Source: Opitutus terrae PB90-1
Lineage (GTDB): Bacteria > Verrucomicrobiota > Verrucomicrobiia > Opitutales > Opitutaceae
DNA: 64,000 nucleotides
Direction: 5' to 3'
NCBI RefSeq assembly: GCF_000019965.1
Contig: NC_010571.1
Location: 1 to 64,000, forward strand
In this document: piece by piece, positions 17,889 to 26,689 of the stretch
Numbering within the stretch: the stretch's first letter is position 1
Layout: each line of letters begins with the position of its first letter
Program-made: the position numbers and the translations under genes
The notes under the pieces: model-generated
Database searches by the model: none
Seen by the model: the letters and a program-made list of their open reading frames with translations, nothing else
Told to the model about the DNA's origin: nothing

Positions 17889-18710
17889 ATGAAACCACAC
17901 CGCCCTCTCCTTCTCCTGCCGCTCCTCTCCGCGGTGGCGTCAGCCGCGATCGTCACCCAACCCGTCGCCTATGAACACCAAGGCGTAAAACTCGAAGGCG
18001 TGCTCGTGTCCGACGACGCACGTACCACCGTTGGCAAAACCCCCGCCGTGCTGATCGTCCCGGAATGGTGGGGCGTGAACGACTATGTGAAGCGCCGCGC
18101 GCAGCAGATCGCGGAGCTCGGCTACGTGGCGTTCGTCGCCGACATGTACGGCGCCGGAGTTTCCACCACCGACCCGAAGCGCGCTTCGGAGCTCGCCTCG
18201 CCATTCTACGGCAAGCCGCTGATGGCCGAGCGCGCGCGGGCCGGGCTCGATCAGCTGCTCAGCCAACCGGCGGTCGACCGCAGTCGCGTGGTCGCGATTG
18301 GCTATTGTTTCGGCGGCAGCACGGTGCAGGCGCTCGCCTACTCCGGAGCGCCGCTCACCGGCATCGTGAGCTTCCATGGCGGCTTGATCCCCGCCTCGCC
18401 CGAAGCCGCCGCGAAAAATCAGGCGAAGTTCCTGATCTGCCACGGCGCGATCGATCCCTTCGTCAAGAAGGAGGAACTCGACGCCTTCCTGAAAAGCCTC
18501 GAGGACGGGCGCATCGATTATCAGTTCATCAGCTATGCGCACGCGGTGCACGCGTTCACCAATCCTGACGCGGACCAGGCCGCCACCGCCGGGCTGAAGG
18601 GCGTCGGCTACAATGCCGCGGCCGATCGCCGTTCGTGGACGCACATGAAGGCGTTCTTCGACGAACTCTTCTCCCCACCGCACGCGGCACATTCTGCCGC
18701 AACCAAGTGA
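17889..18710 (+). CDS. Exported dienelactone hydrolase family protein
   Basis: An alpha/beta-hydrolase of 273 residues with a signal peptide (MKPHRPLLLLPLLSAVASAA). The nucleophile is Cys140 in IGYCFGGST, the hallmark of dienelactone hydrolases, with Asp189 (HGAIDPF) and His221 (AHAVHAFTNPDA) completing the triad. The real substrate in this group is usually unknown; a secreted or periplasmic carboxylesterase is likely. The ATG at 17889 directly precedes the signal peptide. Confidence 0.92.
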   Translation: MKPHRPLLLLPLLSAVASAAIVTQPVAYEHQGVKLEGVLVSDDARTTVGKTPAVLIVPEWWGVNDYVKRRAQQIAELGYVAFVADMYGAGVSTTDPKRASELASPFYGKPLMAERARAGLDQLLSQPAVDRSRVVAIGYCFGGSTVQALAYSGAPLTGIVSFHGGLIPASPEAAAKNQAKFLICHGAIDPFVKKEELDAFLKSLEDGRIDYQFISYAHAVHAFTNPDADQAATAGLKGVGYNAAADRRSWTHMKAFFDELFSPPHAAHSAATK

Positions 18711-18814
18711 TCATTTCGCAAGGGTAAGTGGGGCCCGTCGCCGCCAAGCGCTGGGCGGCGCGCGTCGCCGGACGCGCGGCTTGCGTCGCCGGGTCGTTTC
18801 ACCTTTCTCGAAGC

Positions 18815-19231
18815 ATGGACCTCGCCTCGGCGCGTCAGCAGATTCAAAGCAGCCTCGCTCGCATGGACGCTCTTTACCGGCGTCCGGTGTTCGATGAATG
18901 GGCGATCCTTTCGGCCGCGCCGAAACCGGGGATCCTCGCTTACACCGGGCCGCGCGGCGAAAGCTTCCGGCGCGAACTGCCGGGCGACGCCGAACCGCTG
19001 CGCGCGATGATCGCGGGACGCGATCTGGCCGAGGGCGATTTCGAGTTCGCGACCGAATCGAGCGGCACCCGCTTTGACGCATGCCTGAAGCTCGGTCCGG
19101 CGAGTTACCTTGTCTGCAATCACACGGCCCGCGACATGGGGCAGATCCGCCAGGATGCGAAATGGCTGAAAGCGCAGGCCGAATTCTTCGCACTCAGCGA
19201 GAAGTTCCGCGCCGACCCCCTGACGTTCTGA
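18815..19231 (+). CDS. Hypothetical protein
   Basis: A 138-residue soluble protein of unrecognised family. The ATG at 18815 is chosen because the upstream 29 codons are low-complexity. It contains a helical start (LASARQQIQSSLARMDALY), a central beta-like part (FDEWAILSAAPKPGILAYTG) and a C-terminal DMGQIRQDAKWLKAQAEFFA helix. It lies 105 bases after the dienelactone hydrolase, so it could be co-transcribed. Nothing points to a function. Confidence 0.7.
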   Translation: MDLASARQQIQSSLARMDALYRRPVFDEWAILSAAPKPGILAYTGPRGESFRRELPGDAEPLRAMIAGRDLAEGDFEFATESSGTRFDACLKLGPASYLVCNHTARDMGQIRQDAKWLKAQAEFFALSEKFRADPLTF

Positions 19232-19265
19232 GCGATTTCTCTTCCCGCGAACATCGCGAACCCAT

Positions 19266-19284
19266 TTTCACGTAATACGTGAAA
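19266..19284. promoter_or_regulatory. Palindrome copy 1 (TTTCACGTA-A-TACGTGAAA)
   Basis: Perfect 9-base inverted half-sites around one central A, in a gene-free stretch. It is the first of three copies; copies 2 and 3 have 11-base arms. This could be an operator for a dimeric repressor or part of a mobile element; no such protein is adjacent. Confidence 0.6.
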
Positions 19285-19388
19285 TTGGCTCGGGCGCGCT
19301 CGGCGCCGGCGACCGTGCGTTGGGCTCACTTCACGTTCAGGGTGACCTTACGCGGCACCGCTCCCGCGCTGCCCCGGAATGCCGCAGA

Positions 19389-19411
19389 AATTTCACGTAT
19401 TACGTGAAATT
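19389..19411. promoter_or_regulatory. Palindrome copy 2 (half-site AATTTCACGTA)
   Basis: Perfect 11-base half-sites AATTTCACGTA separated by one T. Its centre is 125 bases after copy 1. It is much more A+T-rich than the surroundings. Confidence 0.65.
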
Positions 19412-19547
19412 CCGGTTTTCGTGCCGTGTGAAGTTTTGTTCATCACCGCGCAAAGCAGATGCCGCGACGCCCCCGCTCTGCGCCGATGCTACCCCCGGCG
19501 CTCGGACTCAGCTTCCCGTTTCCCTTCGATCGCGGACGCGCCGCAGC

Positions 19548-19570
19548 AATTTCACGTATTACGTGAAATT
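19548..19570. promoter_or_regulatory. Palindrome copy 3 (half-site AATTTCACGTA)
   Basis: Identical over all 23 bases to copy 2, with its centre 159 bases later. It lies about 95 bases from the 3' end of the CaCA-like gene. The rest of the gene-free stretch 19232-19664 holds no supported gene. Confidence 0.65.
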
Positions 19571-19664
19571 AGCCTGGTCGCGGACTAGCCGGGCGGGCTC
19601 GCGCCATCGGATTGGATTCACGAAAGACGAGCCGAGGGGGAGCAGTGAGCAGGTCCAGCGGTGC

Positions 19665-20657
19665 TCAGGCCGCCCCCAGCCCCTGCGCCACGAACACCGC
19701 ATAACCAGCCAGCAGCGGCCAACCGAGCCAGCGCGGGAGTCCGCCGGAAACCATCAGGCAGATCCCATGCACGATGGCGGCGGCCGCGAGAATCACCAAC
19801 CCCGTGGCGAAAAACCTCGGCACCGCGAACGGCTGCACAAGCGCGATCAATCCGACGCAGAGCGGAATGCAGATGTGCCCGTCGCCAATCTGCGACGCGA
19901 ACGCGATGTCGGCCCGCCGCCGGGCCGCGTAGTAGAAGGCGATGAGCGCGTTCGGCAGCACCATCAGCCAGCCGCTCAGCCAACCGAGGTGTTGCGCACT
20001 CACCCAGCCGGCGGGTCGGGCCGAGAGCCACGCCACCAGCCATTCGATGCTGACGTAAAGCGCATACGCGCCGATCAGCACGAGGCCCAGGTCCACGTAA
20101 AAGGCCGCGCCGAACGACCGTCGCTGCCGGACGTTTTGCCGCAGCACGTCGAACACCTGGAAACATTGCCAGAACAGGAACACGCCGATCAGCACCAGTC
20201 CGTCGCTGCGCGAAATCCGGCCGTCCTCACCCAGCGCCCACGTGACGCCGGTGAAAAACAGCACCGCGCCGAGCGAGAGCAACAGCGAAAGCCGGTTGAG
20301 CTGCTCAGTCGTGTCCGTCGTTTTTTTGCGCGTCGCTCCACCGCGCAGGCTCAAGCCCCACGCGAGTGTCGGCAGCGCGAGCACCAGCGTGAGGTTCGTC
20401 ACGTTGTTCACGAGACTGTTGGTCAGCACCTCTTGCGCGGGACCGCCGCGCGCGGCGATGATCGCCACGAAGATCAAGTTCCCCAGCCCCGAGCAATACG
20501 GCATCACCAGCGTCCCGAGCGCGGTGCCCTCGAGCCCGTGACTAAGCAGCGCCTCAAGCCGCCAGATCATCAACAGCGACGCGGCCAGGAACAGCGCGAG
20601 ATAAGTCCAGACACTCGTGAGGTCCAGCGCCTCGATCAGCTCCATCAGCGGACTCAC
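19665..20657 (-). CDS. CaCA-type sodium/calcium exchanger-like membrane protein
   Basis: A 330-residue polytopic protein with about ten hydrophobic segments. Two repeats resembling the exchanger alpha repeats are visible: GLEGTALGTLVMPYCSGLGN with NSLVNNVTNLTLVLALPTL in the first half, and MVLPNALIAFYYAARRRADI with ASQIGDGHICIPLCVGL in the second. The usual acidic residues are only partly present, so the ion is uncertain. The GTG at 20657 overlaps the stop of the ABC ATPase gene (GTGA), though an ATG at 20645 is possible. Translational coupling to an ABC ATPase is unusual for this family. Confidence 0.8.
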   Translation of the reverse strand: MSPLMELIEALDLTSVWTYLALFLAASLLMIWRLEALLSHGLEGTALGTLVMPYCSGLGNLIFVAIIAARGGPAQEVLTNSLVNNVTNLTLVLALPTLAWGLSLRGGATRKKTTDTTEQLNRLSLLLSLGAVLFFTGVTWALGEDGRISRSDGLVLIGVFLFWQCFQVFDVLRQNVRQRRSFGAAFYVDLGLVLIGAYALYVSIEWLVAWLSARPAGWVSAQHLGWLSGWLMVLPNALIAFYYAARRRADIAFASQIGDGHICIPLCVGLIALVQPFAVPRFFATGLVILAAAAIVHGICLMVSGGLPRWLGWPLLAGYAVFVAQGLGAA

Positions 20658-21481
20658 CGGAAAGAAAGCGCCATCCGCCCGCCGCGCGTGGCCAGCCGCA
20701 GCGGCGCGCCGAACGCGGTGGACAGATTACGCGACGTTAGCACGGCGTCGCGCGGGCCCGCCGCCACGACCTCGCCGCGCCGCAGCAAGAGCGCATGCGT
20801 GAATGCCGGCGTGATTTCCTCGACATGGTGCGTGACCAAGACCAGCGCGGGCGTGGCCCGGGCGTGCCGCCCGTGAAGACGCCCGTTCCGCACGCGCGGC
20901 GCCGTTTGTCGCCGGGCCAATCGATCGACCAGCTCGAGAAAACTCTGGCGCGCGACCGGATCCAGCCCCGCGCACGGCTCGTCGAAAATCAGCAGCCGCG
21001 GTTTCGCCATCAGCGCCCGTGCGATCAGCACGCGCTGTCGCTCGCCCTGCGAAAGATACAGCCACTCGCGCTCGGCCACACGCTCGGCGCCGACCACCCG
21101 CAACCAGCGTCGCGCCGCGGTGCGCTCCGCCGCCGTCACCCGCGCCCACAAATCCAACTGCGCGAACTTCCCGCTGATCACGGTCTCGAGCGCGACCTCC
21201 GCCGGCGGAATCGCCGCGGCGAACGCGCTCGTGACCACGCCGATGTGCAGTCGCAGCGTCCGCCAGTCGGTCGCCCCGTAGCTCCGGCCCAGCACGGAAA
21301 ACTCGCCCGCGGTCGGCGCGAGAAAACCCGTGAGCGATTTCAGCAACGAGGTCTTGCCCGAACCGTTCGCGCCGAGAATCACCCAATTTTCGCCCGGCGC
21401 CACGCGCCAGTTGATCTCCCGCAGGATCACCGTGTCGCCGCGTTCCACCCGCAGCCGGCGGATGTCCAGCACGGGCGTCAT
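20654..21481 (-). CDS. ABC transporter ATP-binding protein with repeat insertion
   Basis: A 275-residue single-domain ATPase: Walker A GANGSGKTS, signature LSQGERQRVLIARAL, Walker B LLIFDEPCAGLD and H-loop LVTHHVEE. The overall form resembles ModF/metal-type cytoplasmic ATPases. Between Walker B and the H-loop, RNGRLHGRHARATPA is an extra segment encoded by a palindromic repeat (20852-20881). No permease or binding protein lies beside it; the coupled downstream gene encodes a CaCA-like membrane protein instead. The transported substrate is unknown. Confidence 0.9.
   Translation of the reverse strand: MTPVLDIRRLRVERGDTVILREINWRVAPGENWVILGANGSGKTSLLKSLTGFLAPTAGEFSVLGRSYGATDWRTLRLHIGVVTSAFAAAIPPAEVALETVISGKFAQLDLWARVTAAERTAARRWLRVVGAERVAEREWLYLSQGERQRVLIARALMAKPRLLIFDEPCAGLDPVARQSFLELVDRLARRQTAPRVRNGRLHGRHARATPALVLVTHHVEEITPAFTHALLLRRGEVVAAGPRDAVLTSRNLSTAFGAPLRLATRGGRMALSFR
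20852..20881. repeat. In-frame family D repeat in the ABC ATPase gene
   Basis: CGTGGCCCGGGCGTGCCG with its inverted arm, a relative of the copy at 11852. It is read through on the minus strand as part of the peptide GRLHGRHARAT, in the segment preceding the H-loop. Confidence 0.75.
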
Positions 21482-21761
21482 GCGCCCCAGGCGCAGTGCC
21501 TGTCAAAGGTCCGGCATCGCGGTGAAAAATTCATGCGGCAACGGCCCCTGATCTCAGCGGTTTCGGTGCGCGCGACAAGCCCCGACTCGGCCGCACTCGC
21601 CACTCGGCCCGACCGGTCGGTCGTCATACCACCTCGGCGCGCGCGCGTGCGACACAACGGCGACTGCTGCAGGAGATTAGTCGCAGCGCTAACCGATCGT
21701 AGAACGCAATAGGCCCGTGTGGCCCGGCCCAGTGCGGTGTTGAAGCGTCTGTCGCTCTCCC

Positions 21762-22343
21762 ATGAACACCTCTTTGCCTCGTCGCGAATTTCTCCGCGTC
21801 GCCGCCGGCGCCGCGTTGCTCGGGTCCTCCTGCCGCTTGCTCGCCCAAACGCCCACGCCGACCGCCGCCACCGCGCCCGAGTCCGAAGAGGTCGCCCGGC
21901 TCAAGCGCCAGCTCGAAGCGCAGCGCGCCGGCTCGATCCGGCTGCTCATCGAGCTCTACGACAAGCACGGCGCGCCGCTCCTCGACACGATCGCGGCGTT
22001 CACCGCAGCGGAGTGGCAGGCGCGGCTCGAGCAGAGACCGTTCTCCGGCCCACGCGACCTGCAGGCGGTCAAAACCGGTTTGTGGTCCACGCTGCCGCCC
22101 AGCTTCAAATTTGAGACGCTCGAGGACACCCCGCAGCGGCTGCGTTTCCGGGTGACGGAGTGTCCCGTAGCGGCCGAGATGAAGCAGCGGCAGGTGCCGC
22201 CTGCGCTCGGCTACGCGCTCAACTGCGCCTCCGATTCCGGCGTCGCCGCGGGGGTGAACCCGCAGATCAAGTTCTCCCGGACGAAGACGCTGATGCAGGG
22301 CGACGAGTGTTGCGATCACTGCTACGAGTTCGCTGCCACCTGA
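21762..22343 (+). CDS. Tat-exported protein, L-2-amino-thiazoline-4-carboxylic acid hydrolase-like
   Basis: A 193-residue protein with a twin-arginine signal (PRREFLRVAAGAALLGSS). After a short coiled segment, the C-terminal part has the cysteine pattern of the ATC hydrolase family: TECPVAAEMK, YALNCASDSGVAAG, NPQIKFSRTKTLMQGDECCD. In that family these residues belong to the active-site region of a ring-opening hydrolase used in cysteine formation from DL-ATC; many members have other unknown roles. It is divergent from the ABC ATPase gene, with 280 bases between that show no further gene. Confidence 0.62.
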   Translation: MNTSLPRREFLRVAAGAALLGSSCRLLAQTPTPTAATAPESEEVARLKRQLEAQRAGSIRLLIELYDKHGAPLLDTIAAFTAAEWQARLEQRPFSGPRDLQAVKTGLWSTLPPSFKFETLEDTPQRLRFRVTECPVAAEMKQRQVPPALGYALNCASDSGVAAGVNPQIKFSRTKTLMQGDECCDHCYEFAAT

Positions 22344-22671
22344 GCGCGGCGCGGGCGTCCCGCCCGTGAGAGCGCCGCTCGCGCGCCGTAGCAGCACGCA
22401 GGTCATGCGCGCGGTTCACGGACACGATGCGCGTGGCCCGACGCGTTCTCCGCCGCCACCACGCGTTCACGATTTTTTGGAGTTCACGCGGGGTCCACAA
22501 CGCTCTATGCTCGGGCCGCGCCACACGTCCGCAACGCGCGGCGCGAACGTTCACCCATGAACCCCTGACCTCCTTCCGTCGCGCCGCCTTCGCGCGCGCG
22601 GCGGGATCGCATCTCCCCTGTCGGGCACATTCGCCGCGGATGGCCGGCTCCGCTGCTCGCGCGGCCGTCCC
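22344..22671. other. Gene-free stretch with one palindromic repeat
   Basis: A family D unit (GCGCGGGCGTCCCGCCCGTGAG) occupies 22345-22370. The remainder to 22671 is GC-rich with no supported gene, RNA or terminator. Confidence 0.55.
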
Positions 22672-23202
22672 ATGAGCGAGCTGGCTTTACACATCGAACG
22701 GCTCCCGCGGATGCACGTCGCCACGGTGCGCGCCGTCAGCGCCACGCCGGAAAAGGATGCGTGGCAAAAACTCCGTGCATGGGCCGAACCGCGCGGGCTG
22801 CTGCGACAGCCCAAGCTCCATCCGGTTTTCGGTTTCAACAATCCCGGACCCGCGCCAGGCCATTCCGCCTACGGCTACGAGTTTTGGATTCGCGTCGATC
22901 CGCATTCGCACCCGGCCGGCGACGTCGAGCTAAAGGAGTTCCCCGGCGGGCTTTATGCCGTAACGACTTGCCGGCTGGTCAGCGATCCGGCAGGGCCGCT
23001 TGGTGAGGTCTGGCGGCGGCTGTGGGATCAGGTGCAGGCCGGCCCCTACCGCTGGCGCCGCACCCACGAACTCGAGCACCCGCACGATCCGCTCGCGACC
23101 GACGCCGTCATGGTGCTCGACCTCTATTTGCCGATCGAGCCCTGCGAAACCCCGCCCGAACCGCCGCCTTCGGATCCCCAAGGTGACCCGGACGCGGCAT
23201 AA
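22672..23202 (+). CDS. GyrI-like / effector-binding domain protein
   Basis: A 176-residue protein matching the stand-alone effector-binding fold related to the C-terminal part of AraC-type regulators and GyrI. It starts with the typical LHIERLPRMHVATVRAVS strand and contains AYGYEFWIRVDPHSHPAGDV, FPGGLYAVTTCRL and TDAVMVLDLYLPIEPC. The tail is Pro- and acid-rich. No DNA-binding domain is present, so it probably binds a small molecule or partner protein. The ATG at 22672 fits the domain start. Confidence 0.75.
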   Translation: MSELALHIERLPRMHVATVRAVSATPEKDAWQKLRAWAEPRGLLRQPKLHPVFGFNNPGPAPGHSAYGYEFWIRVDPHSHPAGDVELKEFPGGLYAVTTCRLVSDPAGPLGEVWRRLWDQVQAGPYRWRRTHELEHPHDPLATDAVMVLDLYLPIEPCETPPEPPPSDPQGDPDAA

Positions 23203-23234
23203 GCCCAGCCGGGTTCGTGCCGATATTCTCCTGC

Positions 23235-23906
23235 ATGCCTACCCCGCGATCCCTGTGCACGATTACTCTGCTCACGGCCGTCGCCTTGACTTCCCCTGTC
23301 GGCTCGGCCGCGGCTCCGATCGAGCCTGACCTGAAAGGACTGCCCACTGGCACCGGCTGGCGGTTTTTCAACCGCACCGCCGTGATGCTCGATGAACCCG
23401 GTCGCACCGCCATTCGTCTGACCGGCGGCGCCGGACTGGGCCTCGCGATCCTCGACGGGTTCAGCTTCCAGGAAGGAACCATCGAATTCGACGTGCGCGG
23501 CAAAGCTCCGCCCACCGAAAGCTATGTCGGTCTCGCTCTGTTCGGCATCGACGAAACCACCTTTGACGCGGTCTATTTCAAGCCGTTCAATTTCATCAGC
23601 GATGACGAGGTGCGGCGCAGCCGCGCCGTGCAATACGTCGCGATGCCGACTTACAACTGGGCGCAGCTGCGCAAGCGCTACCCCGGCATGCACGAACGGC
23701 CGGTGATGCCCGTGCCGGATCCCGCCGGCTGGTTTCACGTCACGATCGTGGTCGGCGCCGGCCGGATTCGCGCCTTCGTCGAGAACAGCTCCGAACCGTG
23801 CCTGGATATCAAAAAGCTGAGCACGCAGGACCGGGGTTGGATCGCGTTCTGGGTCAGCAATGGATCGGAAGGCGACTTCGCGAATCTGAAGATAACCGTG
23901 CCCTGA
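23235..23906 (+). CDS. Exported concanavalin-A-like (LamG/DUF1080-type) protein
   Basis: A 223-residue protein with a signal peptide (MPTPRSLCTITLLTAVALTS) followed by a jelly-roll-like domain: FSFQEGTIEFDVRGKAPPTE, SYVGLALFGIDE, AVYFKPFNF, WFHVTIVVGAGRIRAFVENS and RGWIAFWVSNGSEGDFANLK. This looks like the glycan-binding or DUF1080-type fold seen in planctomycete and verrucomicrobial secreted proteins. No catalytic residues are recognisable. It lies 32 bases after the effector-binding gene, so the two may be co-transcribed. Confidence 0.72.
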   Translation: MPTPRSLCTITLLTAVALTSPVGSAAAPIEPDLKGLPTGTGWRFFNRTAVMLDEPGRTAIRLTGGAGLGLAILDGFSFQEGTIEFDVRGKAPPTESYVGLALFGIDETTFDAVYFKPFNFISDDEVRRSRAVQYVAMPTYNWAQLRKRYPGMHERPVMPVPDPAGWFHVTIVVGAGRIRAFVENSSEPCLDIKKLSTQDRGWIAFWVSNGSEGDFANLKITVP

Positions 23907-24091
23907 CCGGTCGACCGCCGTCGGTGCGGTTCACGTGCCTCGATGGCGGCGGCGCTGCGCGTATCGCGGCGTGGGCTGCACGCTCCCGCGCACCGTCATC
24001 GGGTCGTGCGTCGCTTCGTGCGCCGCTGCAACTTTCCGCGTGCTCACGGGTGCTGTAGGCCTCGCGTCGCATTCCGCGGCGTGGCCTCACC

Positions 24092-26677
24092 ATGCCCTCG
24101 TTCCTCCAAGACCTACGTTTCTCGCTGCGGCTGCTCGCCCGCACCCCGGCCTTCACCGTCGCCGCGATCGCCGTGCTCGCGCTCGGGATCGGCGCCAACA
24201 CCGCCATCTTCAGCCTCGTCCACCAGCTGATCTGGAGCCCGCGGCCGTTCGCCGAGCCGGACCAGATCGTCCAGCTGTATTCTCAGGACAAAAAGAATCC
24301 GCAGAATTTCCGGCTGTTCTCCTACCCGACCTATCGCGACCTCGCGGCACAGAACGAGGTGTTCACCGACGTGCTCGCGCACAATCTCGCCATGGTCGGC
24401 ATCGGCGAGGGCGCCGGCGCGCGGCGCAGTTTCGCCGCGCTCGTTAGCTCGAACTACTTCTCCGTCCTCGGCGTGGCGCTGCCGCAGGGGCGGGCGTTCA
24501 CGCCGGAGGAGGAACGACCGTCGAGCAACATTCCGGTGGTGATCGCGAGCCATCTTTACTGGAAGCACACGGGCTTCGATCCCGCGCTTGTCGGCAAGAC
24601 CATCCGGGTGAACGAACGGTTGTTCACCGTCGTGGGCATTACGCCCGAGCACTTCTCCGGCACGATGATGCTCCTCGGCGCCGAGCTGTATTTCCCGCTC
24701 GGCATGTATGACTCGCTCGCGGGCGATTTCATGAAGGGCCATTCGGACCGGACGCTCGAGCGACGCGATGCGAACCAACTCTTCCTGCTCGGCCGGCTGA
24801 AGCCGGGACTGACGGTCGCCACCGCCCAGGCGTCGCTGCAGATGCTCGCGACGAGCCTGGAGCAAAGTTATCCGGCCGAGCAGAAGGACCAAACGCTGCT
24901 GGTCGGAGCCCTGCCGCGCAACAGCACCAGCGTGGCACCGCAGCGCGAAAACCAGCTCACGGTGATCGGAATGTTGCTGGTCGGCATGGCCGGCATCGTG
25001 CTCCTGATCGCGTGTCTCAACCTCGCCAATCTGCTGCTCGCGCGTGGCCACGCCCGGCGGAAGGAATTCGCGATCCGACTCGCGCTCGGCGGCGGCCGGC
25101 GGCGGCTCGTGCGCCAGTTGCTCACGGAAGGCCTGGTGCTTGCGCTGCTCGGTGGCGCGGCCGGGCTGGTGCTCGCGATCTGGGGCAACGGGCTGCTGCT
25201 CAACTCCGTCGCGAGCAAGATGCCGCTGGCGCTGTTCTTCGAGGATAGTGTTCAACCGGCAGTGCTCGCAGCGACGCTGGGGTTCTGCGCGCTGGCGGTA
25301 TTCGGGTTCGCGCTCGGCCCGGCGTTGCGGCTGACGCGCACCACCACGATCGATGATCTCAAGGAACAGGCCGGCGAGGATCCGGCGACGCATCGCCGCC
25401 GACTGCGCTGGCTGCCGCGGCATCCGCTGGTGGTGGCGCAGCTCGCGCTCTCGCTTGGGCTGCTGTGCACCGCCGCGCTTTTTGTCCGCGGCGCACTCAA
25501 GGCAGGCAGCATCGAAACCGGTTTCAAGGCGGACGAGACGCTGCTCGTCGAGGTCGACGCGGCGCTCGGCGGCTACGACCAGACGCGGGCGCTGCAGGCT
25601 TACCGCGCCGTGAATGAGCGGCTCGCCGCGCTGCCCGGCGTGCAGGCTGCGAGCATCGGCACCGTCGTACCGTTCGGGATGATCAGCCTGGGCAAAGATG
25701 TCCGTCGCGCCGGGCTTCGACCGGAACCTGGCGCGCATCCGGCCACCGCCGCTGAAGGCCGGAGTTACTCCGCCAACTGGACCAGCGTCGGCGCCGGCTA
25801 TTTTTCCGCGATGGGACTGCCGCTGCTGCGCGGCCGCAGCTTCAGCGCAACGGAAACGGACGCGCCGGGCGCACCCCTGGTCGCCGTCATCGACGAAAAC
25901 CTCGCGCGACAACTTTATCCGGACGGCGAGGCACTGGGACAGCGGATCGAATTCGGTCGCGGCGACATCGAACCACCTTCCGCCTCGGAGCAGCCGGCGG
26001 GCGATGCGCGCACCCCGAAGACGATGGAGATCGTCGGCATCGTGCCGGCGACGCGCTGGGATTTGTTCGACGCCGCCGAGGCCGGCGCCGTCTACGTGCC
26101 GTTTGCGCAAGGATTCCAGAGCAATGCGTTTTTCCACGTGCGCGCAGCCACTGCCTCGCCGGAGGCACGCCTTGCGCTGGTCGATGCGATTCGCCGCGAA
26201 ATCCGCGCCGCCGCTCCCGCGGTGCCATCGTTCACCGCGCGAACCTTCCGCCAGCATCTCGAGGCCAGTCTGCAGCTGTGGGTCGTCCGCACCGGCGCAA
26301 CGCTGTTCGGTCTGTTCGGCGCGCTCGCGCTCGTACTCGCCGCCGTGGGCATCTACGGCGTGAAGAGCTACGCGGTGACGCGGCGCACGCGCGAGATCGG
26401 CATTCGCGTCGCGCTCGGCGCCGCGCCGGCGACCGTACGCTGGATGATTCTGCGCGAGGGGCTTGTCACCACGCTGGCGGGTCTCGCGTGCGGGTTGCTG
26501 CTCGCGCTGGCGCTGGGCGCGGCGTGCGCCGGGATCCTTTATCAGGTCAGCGCGGTGGATCCGTTCGCGTTCACCTTCGCGCCGCTGGTGCTGGCTCTCG
26601 CCGCGTTGCTCGCTTGCTGGCTGCCGGCCCGGCGCGCCACGCGCGTCAGCCCGATGACCGCGCTGCGGACGGAATGA
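24092..26677 (+). CDS. ADOP-family ABC permease (duplicated FtsX/MacB_PCD)
   Basis: An 861-residue permease of the acidobacterial duplicated orphan permease type: typical N-terminus (FLQDLRFSLRLLARTPAFTV, ALGIGANTAIFSLV), a periplasmic MacB core, an FtsX block (ARRKEFAIRLALGGGRRRLV), a second periplasmic core, and a final FtsX block (ARRATRVSPMTALRTE). About eight membrane segments are expected. The cognate ATPase is not adjacent; a LolD-like ATPase lies about 1.9 kb downstream at 28575, with a minus-strand gene between. Substrate unknown, possibly an exported peptide or lipid. Confidence 0.92.
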   Translation: MPSFLQDLRFSLRLLARTPAFTVAAIAVLALGIGANTAIFSLVHQLIWSPRPFAEPDQIVQLYSQDKKNPQNFRLFSYPTYRDLAAQNEVFTDVLAHNLAMVGIGEGAGARRSFAALVSSNYFSVLGVALPQGRAFTPEEERPSSNIPVVIASHLYWKHTGFDPALVGKTIRVNERLFTVVGITPEHFSGTMMLLGAELYFPLGMYDSLAGDFMKGHSDRTLERRDANQLFLLGRLKPGLTVATAQASLQMLATSLEQSYPAEQKDQTLLVGALPRNSTSVAPQRENQLTVIGMLLVGMAGIVLLIACLNLANLLLARGHARRKEFAIRLALGGGRRRLVRQLLTEGLVLALLGGAAGLVLAIWGNGLLLNSVASKMPLALFFEDSVQPAVLAATLGFCALAVFGFALGPALRLTRTTTIDDLKEQAGEDPATHRRRLRWLPRHPLVVAQLALSLGLLCTAALFVRGALKAGSIETGFKADETLLVEVDAALGGYDQTRALQAYRAVNERLAALPGVQAASIGTVVPFGMISLGKDVRRAGLRPEPGAHPATAAEGRSYSANWTSVGAGYFSAMGLPLLRGRSFSATETDAPGAPLVAVIDENLARQLYPDGEALGQRIEFGRGDIEPPSASEQPAGDARTPKTMEIVGIVPATRWDLFDAAEAGAVYVPFAQGFQSNAFFHVRAATASPEARLALVDAIRREIRAAAPAVPSFTARTFRQHLEASLQLWVVRTGATLFGLFGALALVLAAVGIYGVKSYAVTRRTREIGIRVALGAAPATVRWMILREGLVTTLAGLACGLLLALALGAACAGILYQVSAVDPFAFTFAPLVLALAALLACWLPARRATRVSPMTALRTE

Positions 26678-26689
26678 AGCGATGGCGAA

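Noticed and set aside
19266-19570. Candidate CRISPR array at the three palindromes
   Set aside because: Only three copies, unequal spacing (125 and 159), one copy with shorter arms, and no cas genes nearby.
24113-26257. Long minus-strand frame opposite the ADOP permease
   Set aside because: The opposite strand carries a textbook permease; the reverse frame has no family features.
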